DNA of 33,620 nt, taken from positions 1 through 33,620 of the forward strand of contig JBLSDE010000018.1 in assembly GCA_052315315.1 (NCBI GenBank), in the 5' to 3' direction. The notes under the pieces were generated by a model that ran no database searches, had not been told where the DNA came from, and worked only from the letters and a program-made list of their open reading frames with translations. The position numbers were made by a program, and so were the translations under genes. This DNA is from Cuniculiplasma sp052315315. GTDB lineage: Archaea > Thermoplasmatota > Thermoplasmata > Thermoplasmatales > Thermoplasmataceae. Below, in pieces: positions 15,077 to 24,678 of this stretch; position 1 is the stretch's first letter; each line of letters starts with the position of its first letter.

Positions 15077-18000
15077 TTATGCTGTTTTATTCTTCTTTCT
15101 GAAGAACATCACATATGAGGCAGCTCCAACTACAACAACTATGGCCACCACAATTCCAGCGATGATAATGTCATCGTTATTTGTTGTTGTTGTCGTGGAA
15201 CTTATTGGCTTTGTTGTTACTGATGAAACTCTTGCAAGGCTTATGGTTGGCTGTATTGTAAAGTTGTTAATTGTGTTGTTGTTTGAATAGACATTGGCAG
15301 TGAATGTGCTGTTTTTAAGTTCTCCCATGAGCATAGAGGAAGAGAGGTCGCTACTAATTACGGTGAAGTTAAAGACTGCTAGACCTGCTGAATTTGTCGT
15401 TTCTTTGAGAGACGCAAAACTTAGTCCTACGAGGGAAGAAGAGTTCAAACTTACAGTTGCACCTTTGTATGCAGTGTTGTTGTACATAACGCTGAAGGCA
15501 ATCTGACCACTCTCAAGATCCTGTAATCCATTGGTTGTGTTATTGCCGTATACAAGATTCTTCACTGTATAGGTCGATTTCAGTATAGGACCATTTATGA
15601 TTGATAGATTTACAGTTCCCAACCCGGTTCCAGTCTCTGTTGCATGTGGCTGAGAGGCTGAGGCAACTATTTGCATCGTCTCGTTGTGTACATAGAATGT
15701 TGCACCGGTGGTTGCATTGGTTCCTGTAAACAGACTGCTCAAGTAAGACACAATCTTGAACTCCCAGACGGCCTGACCTTGTGCGTTTGTGGTTAATTCA
15801 TTTGGTGTTATATTGACAAGACCGCCATAGGTTGATGAGTCACCAACATATAGGTTTACTCCACTTGCAGGTTGTGTTCCGTTCATCACGGTGAATGTAA
15901 TATTACCATACTCATTTCCGTCGAAAACATTACCATATGTCAGTGTCTGATGAACACTCAGGCTGTATTTGTCAACCACACTAACTGCTGATGTGTTCTT
16001 GTATATTGTGGTGTAATCCCAGAACCAGTACAGGTATGTGGCTGCAGAGTATGTTGTGGAGTAGTTGGAGAAAGCATCTGAAAGTGGGATCAGATCAGTT
16101 GCATATCCAGTGGCTATTACGGGGTCCTGCTCTATTATCAAGGAGTCAAGTTCCTTGGCGACTTGTGAAGCAACAGCAAAGCTGTCAGTAGTCAGTGATT
16201 CGTTTATGAGGGTGCAGAACAGCTGTTGAACCTGTGAGCCGCTCAACATCTTACCGTTGACTTCCATTGATGAAAATGGTCCAAGATAGGATTTATCCGG
16301 AATTCCGACAACTGGAGACAGATGAGCCTGGCAGTCAAGAATTGGATCTCCGAGAGCCGTACTTTCTCCCTCAGAAGCAATATCGAATAGGTTATCCGTG
16401 TGGTGACTCAGAATAGTTGTATCCACGTTGGATTGTAGCGTTGTGAAAGCTTCCTGTTTAAGGACAGTATTTATTCCAAGCTGATTCCAGTACTGGAAGG
16501 TCTTCTCAATTGCTGCCACACCTGTTGGGTTTTCAGCACCAGTTGTTATTTGAACAGTTAGAGTAACCTGCTTTCCGTTGTACATCAGCTGCCCGCTTGA
16601 GGAATAGGTCATACCTGGGATGCTTTCAATCAACTGTTTTGCCTTTACCATGTTAAAGGTATACTCAGGGGCACTTGCATTATAGTAAAGGGTGTTTCCA
16701 GGATTTATCGGACTTGAGGATGGATAGCCCAATCCATCAAGGATAACCTGGTTGATGTAATTGTAAGGGACCGAATAGGACAATGCCTGTCTGAAGGCAG
16801 TAATGTTAAGAGGTGCTACTGCTGTATTTAGTTCCCAGTAACCGTATGCACTTGACAATTTCTTATATATGAAACTGTTCGGAGTTGCACTTAATTGCGG
16901 TAAGAAGTTTGGAGGAGGAGCGAGTGTCATTGTATCTATTTGGCCTTTCTGGAAAGCCGCTACCTCCGATGAAACAGAATCATATATGGGCATATAGATC
17001 TCGTAAATCTTGGGCGTAAATTGTCTTAGTCCACTAGATGCATTTGTATATTGAGTGAAATAATATGGATTGACATACAATGTCTCGTGCTGTCCAGGTA
17101 TTATTTGACCCTGTGGCATCCCAAAGTTGTTGGTAACCATGAATGCACCGGCACCTACCATGCCTGGTACTGAGCCAGTGGTTGGATTCCATCCTAGATT
17201 CCAGCCACAGTATCCATCTCCTGGAATTGCTGTGTCATGGAATGGGCTTGAGGTGTTTGATACATTTGTATAGTTAAAGTCTCCCTGTCCAGTAGTTGTG
17301 TAGTCATGATGTACCCATATGTGGTAGGGCAGTATGTCGCAAGCAAGTACATCTGTGAAGAATAACAAACTCTGGGTGGTTACAAAGAACTTCACTGAAA
17401 GATTTCCATCAGGAACTACATTCACAACGTTTGGGAAGTCTCCAAAGTAGCTCTTTATCCTGTAATTTAAAACTACATCTGCAGACTGAAGGTAGTATTT
17501 TCTCATAACAGTTGGCTTGTAGGATTTGTATGTGTGGTTCACAAGATGACCATTATAGCAGAACTCCGTGTAGTTTGAAAATACATATGTCTGGCTGTTG
17601 TTGGCTGGTGACCAGTCGGTCCATCTTACATATGGTCTTATGTTAACCGTGTAAACATAAGAGTAGTTCTCATAGCTGTTCGTTACTATATCGTAGGTCT
17701 GATTGCCTGGGCCAACATGTTGAACTGTGTATCCTGATGCCATCCATGGAACATTCGTCCCGTTTGGAAGGGTTTCGAACAGTGCTGTGGCCCCCCATAT
17801 CTGACAATCAACGAAAGCATCACAGTATGTTGTTTCATCAAATGGACTCATCGAACCAGCATTACCTATCTGTCCTATTTTAAAAACTCCACCAGTATAA
17901 TGAGGCTCTGTGGTTGCGTTATCTGTTGGATATATCCACGGACCAGAACTAGAAGCCTGAGCCTGCACCAGGTCATTGACCTTTAGTTTTCCTCCTAAAT

Positions 18001-18127
18001 TAGCACTTAAAATATTCGTGCTTTTTGCATTTCCTGTCAATCCCGACACATTGTCAAGAACCGCAAAGGCGGAACCTACCATTATCAGGGTTAAAAACAG
18101 GGCTACCAATATCCTTTTATTGTTCAT
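15077..18127 (-). CDS. Membrane-anchored oligopeptide-binding protein (SBP family 5) with Ig-like stalk
   Basis: 1016 residues. An N-terminal signal segment (about 1-24) precedes a family 5 binding domain (about 65-715) with marks such as TTYCDAFVDCQIWGATALFE, FNITAFRQALSYSVPY and the bound-substrate lobe region. Two beta-rich Ig-like units follow (about 716-840 and 845-970), then a Ser/Thr linker, a C-terminal helix at about 987-1007 and a cytoplasmic FFRKKNKTA tail. This is the usual archaeal way of tethering a binding protein outside a cell without an outer membrane. Many N-x-S/T sites fit glycosylation. It is the first gene of the opp operon. Confidence 0.93.
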   Translation of the reverse strand: MNNKRILVALFLTLIMVGSAFAVLDNVSGLTGNAKSTNILSANLGGKLKVNDLVQAQASSSGPWIYPTDNATTEPHYTGGVFKIGQIGNAGSMSPFDETTYCDAFVDCQIWGATALFETLPNGTNVPWMASGYTVQHVGPGNQTYDIVTNSYENYSYVYTVNIRPYVRWTDWSPANNSQTYVFSNYTEFCYNGHLVNHTYKSYKPTVMRKYYLQSADVVLNYRIKSYFGDFPNVVNVVPDGNLSVKFFVTTQSLLFFTDVLACDILPYHIWVHHDYTTTGQGDFNYTNVSNTSSPFHDTAIPGDGYCGWNLGWNPTTGSVPGMVGAGAFMVTNNFGMPQGQIIPGQHETLYVNPYYFTQYTNASSGLRQFTPKIYEIYMPIYDSVSSEVAAFQKGQIDTMTLAPPPNFLPQLSATPNSFIYKKLSSAYGYWELNTAVAPLNITAFRQALSYSVPYNYINQVILDGLGYPSSSPINPGNTLYYNASAPEYTFNMVKAKQLIESIPGMTYSSSGQLMYNGKQVTLTVQITTGAENPTGVAAIEKTFQYWNQLGINTVLKQEAFTTLQSNVDTTILSHHTDNLFDIASEGESTALGDPILDCQAHLSPVVGIPDKSYLGPFSSMEVNGKMLSGSQVQQLFCTLINESLTTDSFAVASQVAKELDSLIIEQDPVIATGYATDLIPLSDAFSNYSTTYSAATYLYWFWDYTTIYKNTSAVSVVDKYSLSVHQTLTYGNVFDGNEYGNITFTVMNGTQPASGVNLYVGDSSTYGGLVNITPNELTTNAQGQAVWEFKIVSYLSSLFTGTNATTGATFYVHNETMQIVASASQPHATETGTGLGTVNLSIINGPILKSTYTVKNLVYGNNTTNGLQDLESGQIAFSVMYNNTAYKGATVSLNSSSLVGLSFASLKETTNSAGLAVFNFTVISSDLSSSMLMGELKNSTFTANVYSNNNTINNFTIQPTISLARVSSVTTKPISSTTTTTNNDDIIIAGIVVAIVVVVGAASYVMFFRKKNKTA

Positions 18128-18147
18128 CTAAACTATATTTAAATTAT

Positions 18148-18163
18148 AGTATTTAAAAATTTT
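18148..18163 (-). promoter_or_regulatory. TATA element of the opp operon
   Basis: On the minus strand AAATTTTTAAATACTA is centred about 26-28 nt before the ATG at 18127. This spacing predicts a leaderless mRNA for the binding protein. Further upstream, at 18229-18240, lies the palindrome GCAATTAATTGC. The rest of 18164-18388 is AT-rich without any gene I can see. Confidence 0.55.
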
Positions 18164-18388
18164 TAGCTTAAATCCAAGTAAATGAGGAAATTTTTTTTAA
18201 GAAAATATTGTTTTTTCCATATTTGGAAGCAATTAATTGCGTTTTACAAGTTTAATATGACTATGTCATGGCAGATCATGTTAATAGAAAAAATAGATTT
18301 TTATAATTGTAAACCCGCCAATTTTCATATTCACTAAGTAATTGAAAAACTTAATTCACGGGCACAAGGAGAAAAATTTACGATTGAT

Positions 18389-18643
18389 CTATTCAGTTAA
18401 ACCGAGCACTATTGCCAATTTCTTAAGTAAGAAAATAATGATCTGCATAATCAGCGTTACTAAAGAAAAAACAAAACATACGTAGGCAACCGAACCTTCG
18501 ATTTGTATGGGCGATCCAAAGGCGGTCAGTTCCTTTGCCGTAATGGAATTATAGATATCTATGTAGGTAATGTATAACAAGAGTGATGCAATTCCATTAA
18601 TTATGAAGCCCAGATAAGTTCGGTTTATTTTGAATTTAGCCAT
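18389..18643 (-). CDS. Small two-to-three-helix membrane protein of unknown function
   Basis: About 84 residues if started at ATG 18643 (MAKFKINRTYLGFI), which lies about 28 nt after a TTTATTATA element; ATG 18667 would add a hydrophobic MILVFTLL. Hydrophobic segments cover about residues 9-28 and 50-76. The short loop between them reads NSITAKELTAFGSPIQIEGS. No family recognised. It stands alone between the opp promoter and the urocanate hydratase gene. Confidence 0.5.
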   Translation of the reverse strand: MAKFKINRTYLGFIINGIASLLLYITYIDIYNSITAKELTAFGSPIQIEGSVAYVCFVFSLVTLIMQIIIFLLKKLAIVLGLTE

Positions 18644-18752
18644 TAATAAAGTGAAAACCAAAATCATATAATAAAATTTTCCATAAATCCCAACAGGTCA
18701 TGAATAATTGTAAAATAGGAAAAATTGTTAAACCTATTTTTATTAATGTTCT

Positions 18753-20426
18753 ATGGTAGAAGATAGAGTAATACATGCTCCAAGAGGTAAACAGCTCAAT
18801 ACACGAGGATGGCAACAGGAAGCCGCTTTAAGACTTTTGATGAATAATCTAGATCCTGAAGTAGCAAAGGATCCAAAAAATCTAATTGTATATGGAGGAA
18901 AGGGCAAAGCTGCGAGGACATGGAGAGATTTTGATGAAATTATTGCCATGTTAAAGGAATTATATTCTGATGAGACCCTCCTAATTCAATCCGGAAAACC
19001 TGTTGGAGCCTTTAAAACAACAAAGTTCTCCCCAAGAGTTTTAATTGTCAACGCACAGATAGTTCCAAGATGGGCGACTGATGACATTTTCTGGGATCTG
19101 GAAAAAAGGGGCCTGACCATGTTTGGTCAGATGACTGCGGGTAGCTGGATTTACATAGGTTCTCAGGGAGTTTTACAGGGAACCTATGAAACCCTGTTTG
19201 CACTGGCCAGGAAAGAATTCAATCAGCCAGACCTTAAGGGAAAATGGGTTCTTACAGCTGGGCTGGGAGAAATGGGAGGTGCTCAACCTTTGGCGATCAC
19301 CATGAATAATGGTGTGGGGATTATAATCGAAGTAGATCAGGAAAAAATTGACAGAAGGATTAAGGGAAAATATCTGGATGTACAGGCCAAGGATATAGAG
19401 GAAGCACTCAAAATAAAGGACGAAAATATAGAAAAGAATAAACCAATCTCCATAGGTGTCTTAGGGAATGCAGCTACCATATACGACTATCTTGCAAAGA
19501 AAGGCATTGTTCCTGACGTTGTCACGGATCAGACAGCTGCGCACGATCTCAATCTGGGTTATATCCCAGAAGGATACGACATAAAAACTGCAGAGGAGTT
19601 CAGAAACAGGGATATGGAAGGATACATCAAAGCAGTCAGGAACAGCATAGTAAAGGAAGTAAGAGCAATTTTAAAATTCAAGGAAATGGGTTCGAAGGTA
19701 TTTGATTATGGAAATAACCTTAGGACTAGGGCAAAGGAATCAGGAGAAGAAAGGGCCTTTGAAATTACAGGGTATGTTCCTGCCTATATACGGGATCTGT
19801 TTTCCATTGGTTCTGGCCCATTCAGATGGGTTGCACTTTCAGGCGAACCTTCAGACATTTTTAAAATTGACGACGCAATTATGTATCATCTTGGATACAA
19901 CGAACATCTGGTACAGTGGCTGAAACTTGCGAAGGAGAAGGTTAAGTTTCAGGGTTTGCCTGCCAGAATATGTTATGCAGCATACGGTGAAAGAGAAAAG
20001 ATCGGTCAGATAATCAACGATCTTGTACACGACGGAGAACTGGTTGCACCAGTTGCCATAGGTAGAGATCATCATGATACGGGTTCAGTGGCTTCTCCCT
20101 TCAGGGAGACAGAGGCCATGAAGGACGGAAGTGACGCTATAGCAGACTGGCCAATACTAAACGCTCTTCTGAACGTGGCCTCTGGAGCCACATGGGTTTC
20201 GGTCCATCACGGAGGTGGTACGGGAATTGGAAATGCAATACACGCAGGTTTTGTCCTTGTGGCGGACGGTTCCAAAGAGGCAGAGGAAAAAGTAAAAATG
20301 GTTCTCAATGCAGACCCTGGAATTGGTGTCATAAGGCATGCCGATGCTGGATATGATAGTTCGAAGGAGCTCATAAGAAAGGGTGTAAGATTTAAAACAC
20401 CATATTATGGTAATGAAGAAAAGTAA
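18753..20426 (+). CDS. hutU: Urocanate hydratase
   Basis: 557 residues, the standard size of urocanase. It starts with the family pattern GKQLNTRGWQQEAALRLLMNNLDP. The NAD-binding segment is GKWVLTAGLGEMGGAQPLA. The conserved catalytic-region Cys is Cys407 in ARICYAAYGER, and GRDHHDTGSVASPFRETE and WVSVHHGGGTGIG are further signatures. It converts urocanate to imidazolonepropionate with tightly bound NAD, the second step of histidine breakdown. No hutH, hutI or formiminotransferase gene is in the window, so the pathway must be scattered in the genome. It is transcribed alone from its own upstream region. Confidence 0.96.
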   Translation: MVEDRVIHAPRGKQLNTRGWQQEAALRLLMNNLDPEVAKDPKNLIVYGGKGKAARTWRDFDEIIAMLKELYSDETLLIQSGKPVGAFKTTKFSPRVLIVNAQIVPRWATDDIFWDLEKRGLTMFGQMTAGSWIYIGSQGVLQGTYETLFALARKEFNQPDLKGKWVLTAGLGEMGGAQPLAITMNNGVGIIIEVDQEKIDRRIKGKYLDVQAKDIEEALKIKDENIEKNKPISIGVLGNAATIYDYLAKKGIVPDVVTDQTAAHDLNLGYIPEGYDIKTAEEFRNRDMEGYIKAVRNSIVKEVRAILKFKEMGSKVFDYGNNLRTRAKESGEERAFEITGYVPAYIRDLFSIGSGPFRWVALSGEPSDIFKIDDAIMYHLGYNEHLVQWLKLAKEKVKFQGLPARICYAAYGEREKIGQIINDLVHDGELVAPVAIGRDHHDTGSVASPFRETEAMKDGSDAIADWPILNALLNVASGATWVSVHHGGGTGIGNAIHAGFVLVADGSKEAEEKVKMVLNADPGIGVIRHADAGYDSSKELIRKGVRFKTPYYGNEEK

Positions 20427-20495
20427 TCCACACTTCTCTTTTTTATAAATAGATTACACTGTAAAGATTTTAAAACCAATTTCTTTTTACCTGTT

Positions 20496-21587
20496 ATGGC
20501 ACTCAAAGGAGTATTAATGGCTGGAGGGAAGGGTACAAGACTCAGACCCATCACTTACGCAATTCCAAAACCACTGGTTCCCATAGCAGGTCTTCCCTGT
20601 ATCGAATATTCTTTAAGGGCATTTCATGAAGCTTCCATTGATGATGTTATAGTAACTACAGGATATAAGTTTGAATCCCTGATAAGCGGGCTCATCAAAC
20701 AGGAGAGAAAGGATGGTCAGAAGGTTTTGTTTTCTGTAGAAAGAGAACCTGCTGGAACAGCTGGAAGTGTAAAAATAATTGAGAACTTTCTCGATGATAC
20801 ATTTGTAGTTGGGAGCGGGGATGTTTTGGCAGATTTTAATATAACAGAAGCTCTTGAAAACCATAAAAAAAGTGGAAATGTGGTTACAATATTACTTACG
20901 GAAGTTGAGGATCCAACTCAATTCGGCATAGTTGAAACTCAGGACGGCAAGGTCAAAAAATTTCTTGAAAAACCTACCAGGGAAGAGGTATTTTCAAATA
21001 AGGTGAATTCTGGAATCTATATTTTAGAACCCGAAGTCCTTAAGCACATTCCGGAGGGTATGCAATACGATTTTGGAAAGGACCTGTTTCCAAAGTTGCT
21101 TAAGGAGGGTATTACAATCAATACATATGAAGCAAAGGGTACGTGGCTTGATACGGGAAGACCTAGAGAACTCATCCTTGCCAATCACCTTATAGTATCA
21201 AAATACGGAAAAGAGGTGAATAAGGAACTAATTAATGGTAAGATCATAATGAAAGAGGAACCGATAGGCAGCAAATATAGGATCGAGGGAAACTGTTATC
21301 TTGGGGAAAACGTGAAGATAGGGGAAAATTCCAAGATTAGAAACAGTACAATCTATGAAAACGTCACCATAAGCGACAATGTCACTATTGAGGATTCCAT
21401 TATATTCGATGGCTGCTCCATAGGGAGTGAAAGTGAAATTTCAAAATCCGTTATAATGAAAAATACAAACATCGGAAAGAAATGTATACTCTCCAACAGC
21501 GCTCTCTCTTCCAATCTAAATTTGCAAAATGGATCAAGGATATATGATGTAAATCTGTCATCAGAATCTATGAACAATCTGGACTGA
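20496..21587 (+). CDS. Sugar-1-phosphate nucleotidyltransferase with left-handed beta-helix tail
   Basis: 363 residues. The nucleotidyltransferase domain (1 to about 235) opens with GVLMAGGKGTRLRPITYAIPKPLVPI (5-30), the NTP-binding signature, and has GSGDVLADF with the metal-binding Asp, EKPT, and VNSGIYILEPE. The C-terminal part (about 265-350) is made of hexapeptide repeats (IRNSTIYENVTISDNVTIEDS), a left-handed beta-helix. This resembles archaeal glucose-1-phosphate thymidylyl-, uridylyl- or mannose-1-phosphate guanylyltransferases; sequence alone does not settle which. It probably supplies activated sugars for surface glycans or protein glycosylation. TTTTAAAA centred near 20471 is a likely TATA element. 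Confidence 0.85.
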   Translation: MALKGVLMAGGKGTRLRPITYAIPKPLVPIAGLPCIEYSLRAFHEASIDDVIVTTGYKFESLISGLIKQERKDGQKVLFSVEREPAGTAGSVKIIENFLDDTFVVGSGDVLADFNITEALENHKKSGNVVTILLTEVEDPTQFGIVETQDGKVKKFLEKPTREEVFSNKVNSGIYILEPEVLKHIPEGMQYDFGKDLFPKLLKEGITINTYEAKGTWLDTGRPRELILANHLIVSKYGKEVNKELINGKIIMKEEPIGSKYRIEGNCYLGENVKIGENSKIRNSTIYENVTISDNVTIEDSIIFDGCSIGSESEISKSVIMKNTNIGKKCILSNSALSSNLNLQNGSRIYDVNLSSESMNNLD

Positions 21588-21673
21588 GGAAATTGAGAAA
21601 ATCTTTAATTTTTTAATGAAAAAAGAAAACAGAGTACTCAATGACAACAGAATTTAGAAAAGTAAATTTATGA

Positions 21674-22561
21674 TCAGAGAAAACCGGCTTTTTGTAAGAT
21701 CAGGAGATCCTCAGTGGTGAGCTGCTCTCCCTTCTTGAATTTTTCAAAGAGGTCGTTCGCCCTATCTTGAAGTTCTCCCTCCTTTTCCTTCTTTCTTGTG
21801 GCCCTGTTTTTAGCTCTAACTCCACCAAGCATTTTTTCTATATCTCTCAGCTCATTTTTGGCCTTAATAAATTCCTCGTGCTCTTTCTCTGATTCTTTGT
21901 TATATTTAATGAAAAGCTCGTGAAACTCATCGGCCTTCTTCCTAGTTTCATCGAGCTCCTGAAGTCCCTTATTTATCTCTTCTCCAATGGAATTAATCCT
22001 GGCAGAAATCTCATCTATCTCCTTTTTAAGCTGATCGACGATTTTCTTCTTTTCATTAACCTTGGCAGAAATCTCCTTTACCTGGTCATTCTCCTTGATT
22101 TCGCTCTCAAGTTTTTCCCTGGATTTTCTAATCTCGTTAGTGAGTTTTCTTATTTCAAGTACAATCTTCTGTTCATCCTTCTTTTCAAGTGGCTGAGTCT
22201 GTTGAACCTTTTCCAGTCTTTGTAACTCTTTCTCTTTCCTTCTAAGTTCTGCAGGATCAACACCCACAGACCTCACATTTTCCTTATTTTTTCGGAGTTC
22301 CTTTCTTAGTTCGGAAAACTCCTTGTAATGGGCTTCCTTCTCATCTCTCATTTTCTGTATTTGCTCTATAAGTTGCCCCTTTTCATCTATCTTTTTCATA
22401 ACAGCTTCTCGCATGCTTTTGGATTTCTGGTTAAGTTTATCTCTCTCTTCGGCGTAATAATGACTTTCCTGAGAAAGTTCATCTCGCTTCTTTATATGAT
22501 CCTCTACCAGATTTCGCAAAATCTCTCTTTTTTGTTCAAGGTCAGGAAGAACGTCACTCAT
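21674..22561 (-). CDS. Long coiled-coil protein
   Basis: 295 residues, almost entirely coiled coil from about 5 to 245 with heptad-like Leu/Ile spacing and very many Lys and Glu. A Pro-containing break (VGVDPAEL) near 100 separates two coiled arms. The C-terminus differs: a basic GGVRAKNRATRKKEKEG, then DRANDLFEKFKKGEQLTTEDLLILQKAGFL. Proteins of this layout and C-terminal motif are widespread and conserved in euryarchaea but lack a proven role; some databases label them as phosphoserine-phosphatase-like or SMC-like without support. A TATA element, GTTATAATC, at 22582-22590 suits a leaderless start at 22561. It is convergent with the nucleotidyltransferase. Confidence 0.75.
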   Translation of the reverse strand: MSDVLPDLEQKREILRNLVEDHIKKRDELSQESHYYAEERDKLNQKSKSMREAVMKKIDEKGQLIEQIQKMRDEKEAHYKEFSELRKELRKNKENVRSVGVDPAELRRKEKELQRLEKVQQTQPLEKKDEQKIVLEIRKLTNEIRKSREKLESEIKENDQVKEISAKVNEKKKIVDQLKKEIDEISARINSIGEEINKGLQELDETRKKADEFHELFIKYNKESEKEHEEFIKAKNELRDIEKMLGGVRAKNRATRKKEKEGELQDRANDLFEKFKKGEQLTTEDLLILQKAGFL

Positions 22562-22581
22562 AATGATCAGACATCGCAGTG

Positions 22582-22590
22582 ATTATAACC
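22582..22590 (-). promoter_or_regulatory. TATA element of the coiled-coil gene
   Basis: GTTATAATC on the minus strand, centred about 25 nt upstream of the ATG at 22561. Confidence 0.4.
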
Positions 22591-22720
22591 CTTATTTTTC
22601 CTTATAATATATAACTTTCGTATCGTTTCATTTCCATAAACATAGTATTTTTCTCTTCACTTTTTCAATAGGATTAGGCTATTTCTCATTTGTCTGACAA
22701 ATGATCACATAACTGCAATT

Positions 22721-23368
22721 TTAATTCCTGCTCATCTCTTTTTCTATCTCCTCATTGATAGATCTGACATATCCTTCCGGATCACTGGAATTGTATATGC
22801 TTCTGCCGATTATAACATAGTCAGATCCATTACGCACCGCTAAGGACGGAGACCCGCCCTGAGCACCTATGCCAGGTGTGAATACCTTTAAATTACCCTT
22901 GTCTTTTGAAATTTCCCTTAAGAGATTGTAATCATTACCTGGTGCAATTATTCCATATGCTGATGTATTTTTCAAATCGTTTAAAATTCTTGCATGGAGT
23001 GGATTCAAATATCTGTCGGCTCCATCATTACTCATTGAGACTACTCCTATTACTTTTACTCCCTTTGATGCGTCTATGAGGGCCTGAATGGAATCTATTC
23101 CGGGGAAAACATGGGCTATTACACCAAAAGGGTCCCTTTCTCCTATTATTTCCATTATCATCCTGTTGGTGTTAGGTATGTCGGCAATTTTTAGATCACA
23201 TATGACTTTACCATAACTTGAAAGGTCCCTTATTATGTCCACCCCACATGACAGGATTGTTGGCCAATTTATTTTTATGGCAAAAATCTCTTCTTCCAGT
23301 ATTTTTGCCAACCTTAAGAGTCGATCTCGATCAGTAAGATCCAAAGATGCAACTATTTTTTTATCCAT
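22721..23368 (-). CDS. pyrF: Orotidine 5'-phosphate decarboxylase
   Basis: 215 residues, a short archaeal type. Lys32 in AIKIN and the catalytic array DLKIADIPNT (Asp58, Lys60, Asp63) match the D-x-K-x-x-D-I centre. GVVSMSND and TPGIGAQGGSP are the phosphate-binding strands, and DYVIIGRSIYNSSDP is the family ending. It makes UMP from OMP. Its partner PyrE is encoded 2 kb away on the other strand, not in the same operon. Confidence 0.95.
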   Translation of the reverse strand: MDKKIVASLDLTDRDRLLRLAKILEEEIFAIKINWPTILSCGVDIIRDLSSYGKVICDLKIADIPNTNRMIMEIIGERDPFGVIAHVFPGIDSIQALIDASKGVKVIGVVSMSNDGADRYLNPLHARILNDLKNTSAYGIIAPGNDYNLLREISKDKGNLKVFTPGIGAQGGSPSLAVRNGSDYVIIGRSIYNSSDPEGYVRSINEEIEKEMSRN

Positions 23369-23465
23369 GGAAGGTGTAAGATTTATATAATGATTAAATT
23401 TGTCATTTTAGAGTAAGGATATCTTCTATATTTACGGTAAAAAATTGAAAAATTAAATCAAGCTT

Positions 23466-24545
23466 TTACTGTATTGGGTCAATTCCATCATCTTCTTCCC
23501 CAAACAATTTTCCGTTCATTCTCTCTCCGGATCCGATAATGTATGGCGAATCAACTCCGGTAAATACAAAGAATATCTTTATGTTGCTTCCCATCTGCTC
23601 TTTATTGTCAATTCCAGCAATTATTTCGCAATCTTCATTCATCATCTCTTGGACTTTAGTAAGTGCCCTGTCAAATTCCCTCATCTTGATATCTCCACCT
23701 ATGATTCTCATCAGGCATCCCTTCGCTTTGGATATGTCAACATCAATAAGTGGGTTGTTCAATGCTTTTTCGATTGCAAAATCTATTCTGTTATCGCCCC
23801 CTGTGGAATCACCAATAGCGATGTAAGCAGCCTTTGATTTTGACAGAACCTTTTTCAGATCCTCGAAATCAATATTGATATGACTTCTCTCATTTATTGT
23901 TCCAACAAGACCTGTTATTTGCTCCATGATAAATCTATTAGTTACCTCGAAGGATTTCTGAAGATTTGATTCAGGAGAAATTGTTTTGAGTCTATCGTTG
24001 GGTATAACAATTATGGTGTCCGAATTTTCTGCCAGGTAGGGAAGCCAGTTTTTTGCGTTCATCATTTTTGCCTCTCCCTCCTCCTTGAAGGGCAACGTCA
24101 CAAAGGTGAAAACCATAGCCTTGTTTTCCCTTGCAAATTTAGCAACAACAGGTGCACTTCCAGTTCCTGTTCCGCCTCCCAGAGTTGCTACCAAGAAAAT
24201 TATGTCAGAATTGGAAGTGGCCTTTTTCAGTACTTCCTGGGTGTCCATGGCGGCCTCTTTTCCCTTTTCAGGATCATTCCCGGCCCCATAGCCATGTGTA
24301 ACTTTTTCTCCAATCAAAATTTTTGCATTAGCTTCTGTCTCTCTTCTTAAATGTGAGGCATCTGTGTTGATCGCTATAATTGCGGCTCCTTGCATACCGC
24401 TTCTCTTCAGGCTTGTTACAGTGTTGCAACCTCCACCACCACAACCTATGACTCTTATCTTTATACTGGCCTGTTCAGCTAATCTATCTATTTCATCCTC
24501 TTCCATTACCGTTTCCAAAGTGGACACCTGTATGACAATTGTCAT
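23466..24545 (-). CDS. ftsZ: Cell division GTPase FtsZ
   Basis: 359 residues. GCGGGGCNTV (34-43) is the first nucleotide loop, AINTDASHL is next, GYGAGNDPEKG follows, and GGGTGTG (123-129) is the tubulin/FtsZ signature. The T7 loop NIDFEDL keeps both Asp positions needed for GTP hydrolysis by the neighbouring subunit. The C-terminal domain is present, but the tail after it is short and acidic. FtsZ builds the division ring. The start may be ATG 24545 or the internal ATG 24506 (MEEDEIDRL), which begins nearer to the conserved part. It is divergent from an SRPBCC-like gene. Confidence 0.95.
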   Translation of the reverse strand: MTIVIQVSTLETVMEEDEIDRLAEQASIKIRVIGCGGGGCNTVTSLKRSGMQGAAIIAINTDASHLRRETEANAKILIGEKVTHGYGAGNDPEKGKEAAMDTQEVLKKATSNSDIIFLVATLGGGTGTGSAPVVAKFARENKAMVFTFVTLPFKEEGEAKMMNAKNWLPYLAENSDTIIVIPNDRLKTISPESNLQKSFEVTNRFIMEQITGLVGTINERSHINIDFEDLKKVLSKSKAAYIAIGDSTGGDNRIDFAIEKALNNPLIDVDISKAKGCLMRIIGGDIKMREFDRALTKVQEMMNEDCEIIAGIDNKEQMGSNIKIFFVFTGVDSPYIIGSGERMNGKLFGEEDDGIDPIQ

Positions 24546-24642
24546 TGAAGTATTTTAATATTTTGCAAAAATGAGAATAAGTTCACTTTCTATATGGATC
24601 AGATATATTACTTATGCAATTAAAATTTTTAATAAATAGTAA

Positions 24643-24654
24643 GATTATAATATT
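24643..24654 (+). promoter_or_regulatory. TATA element of the SRPBCC-like gene
   Basis: GATTATAATATT is centred about 30 nt before the ATG at 24679. The 133-nt space between this gene and ftsZ must hold promoters for both directions. Confidence 0.4.
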
Positions 24655-24678
24655 GGGTATTCTTAGATATTTGATATA

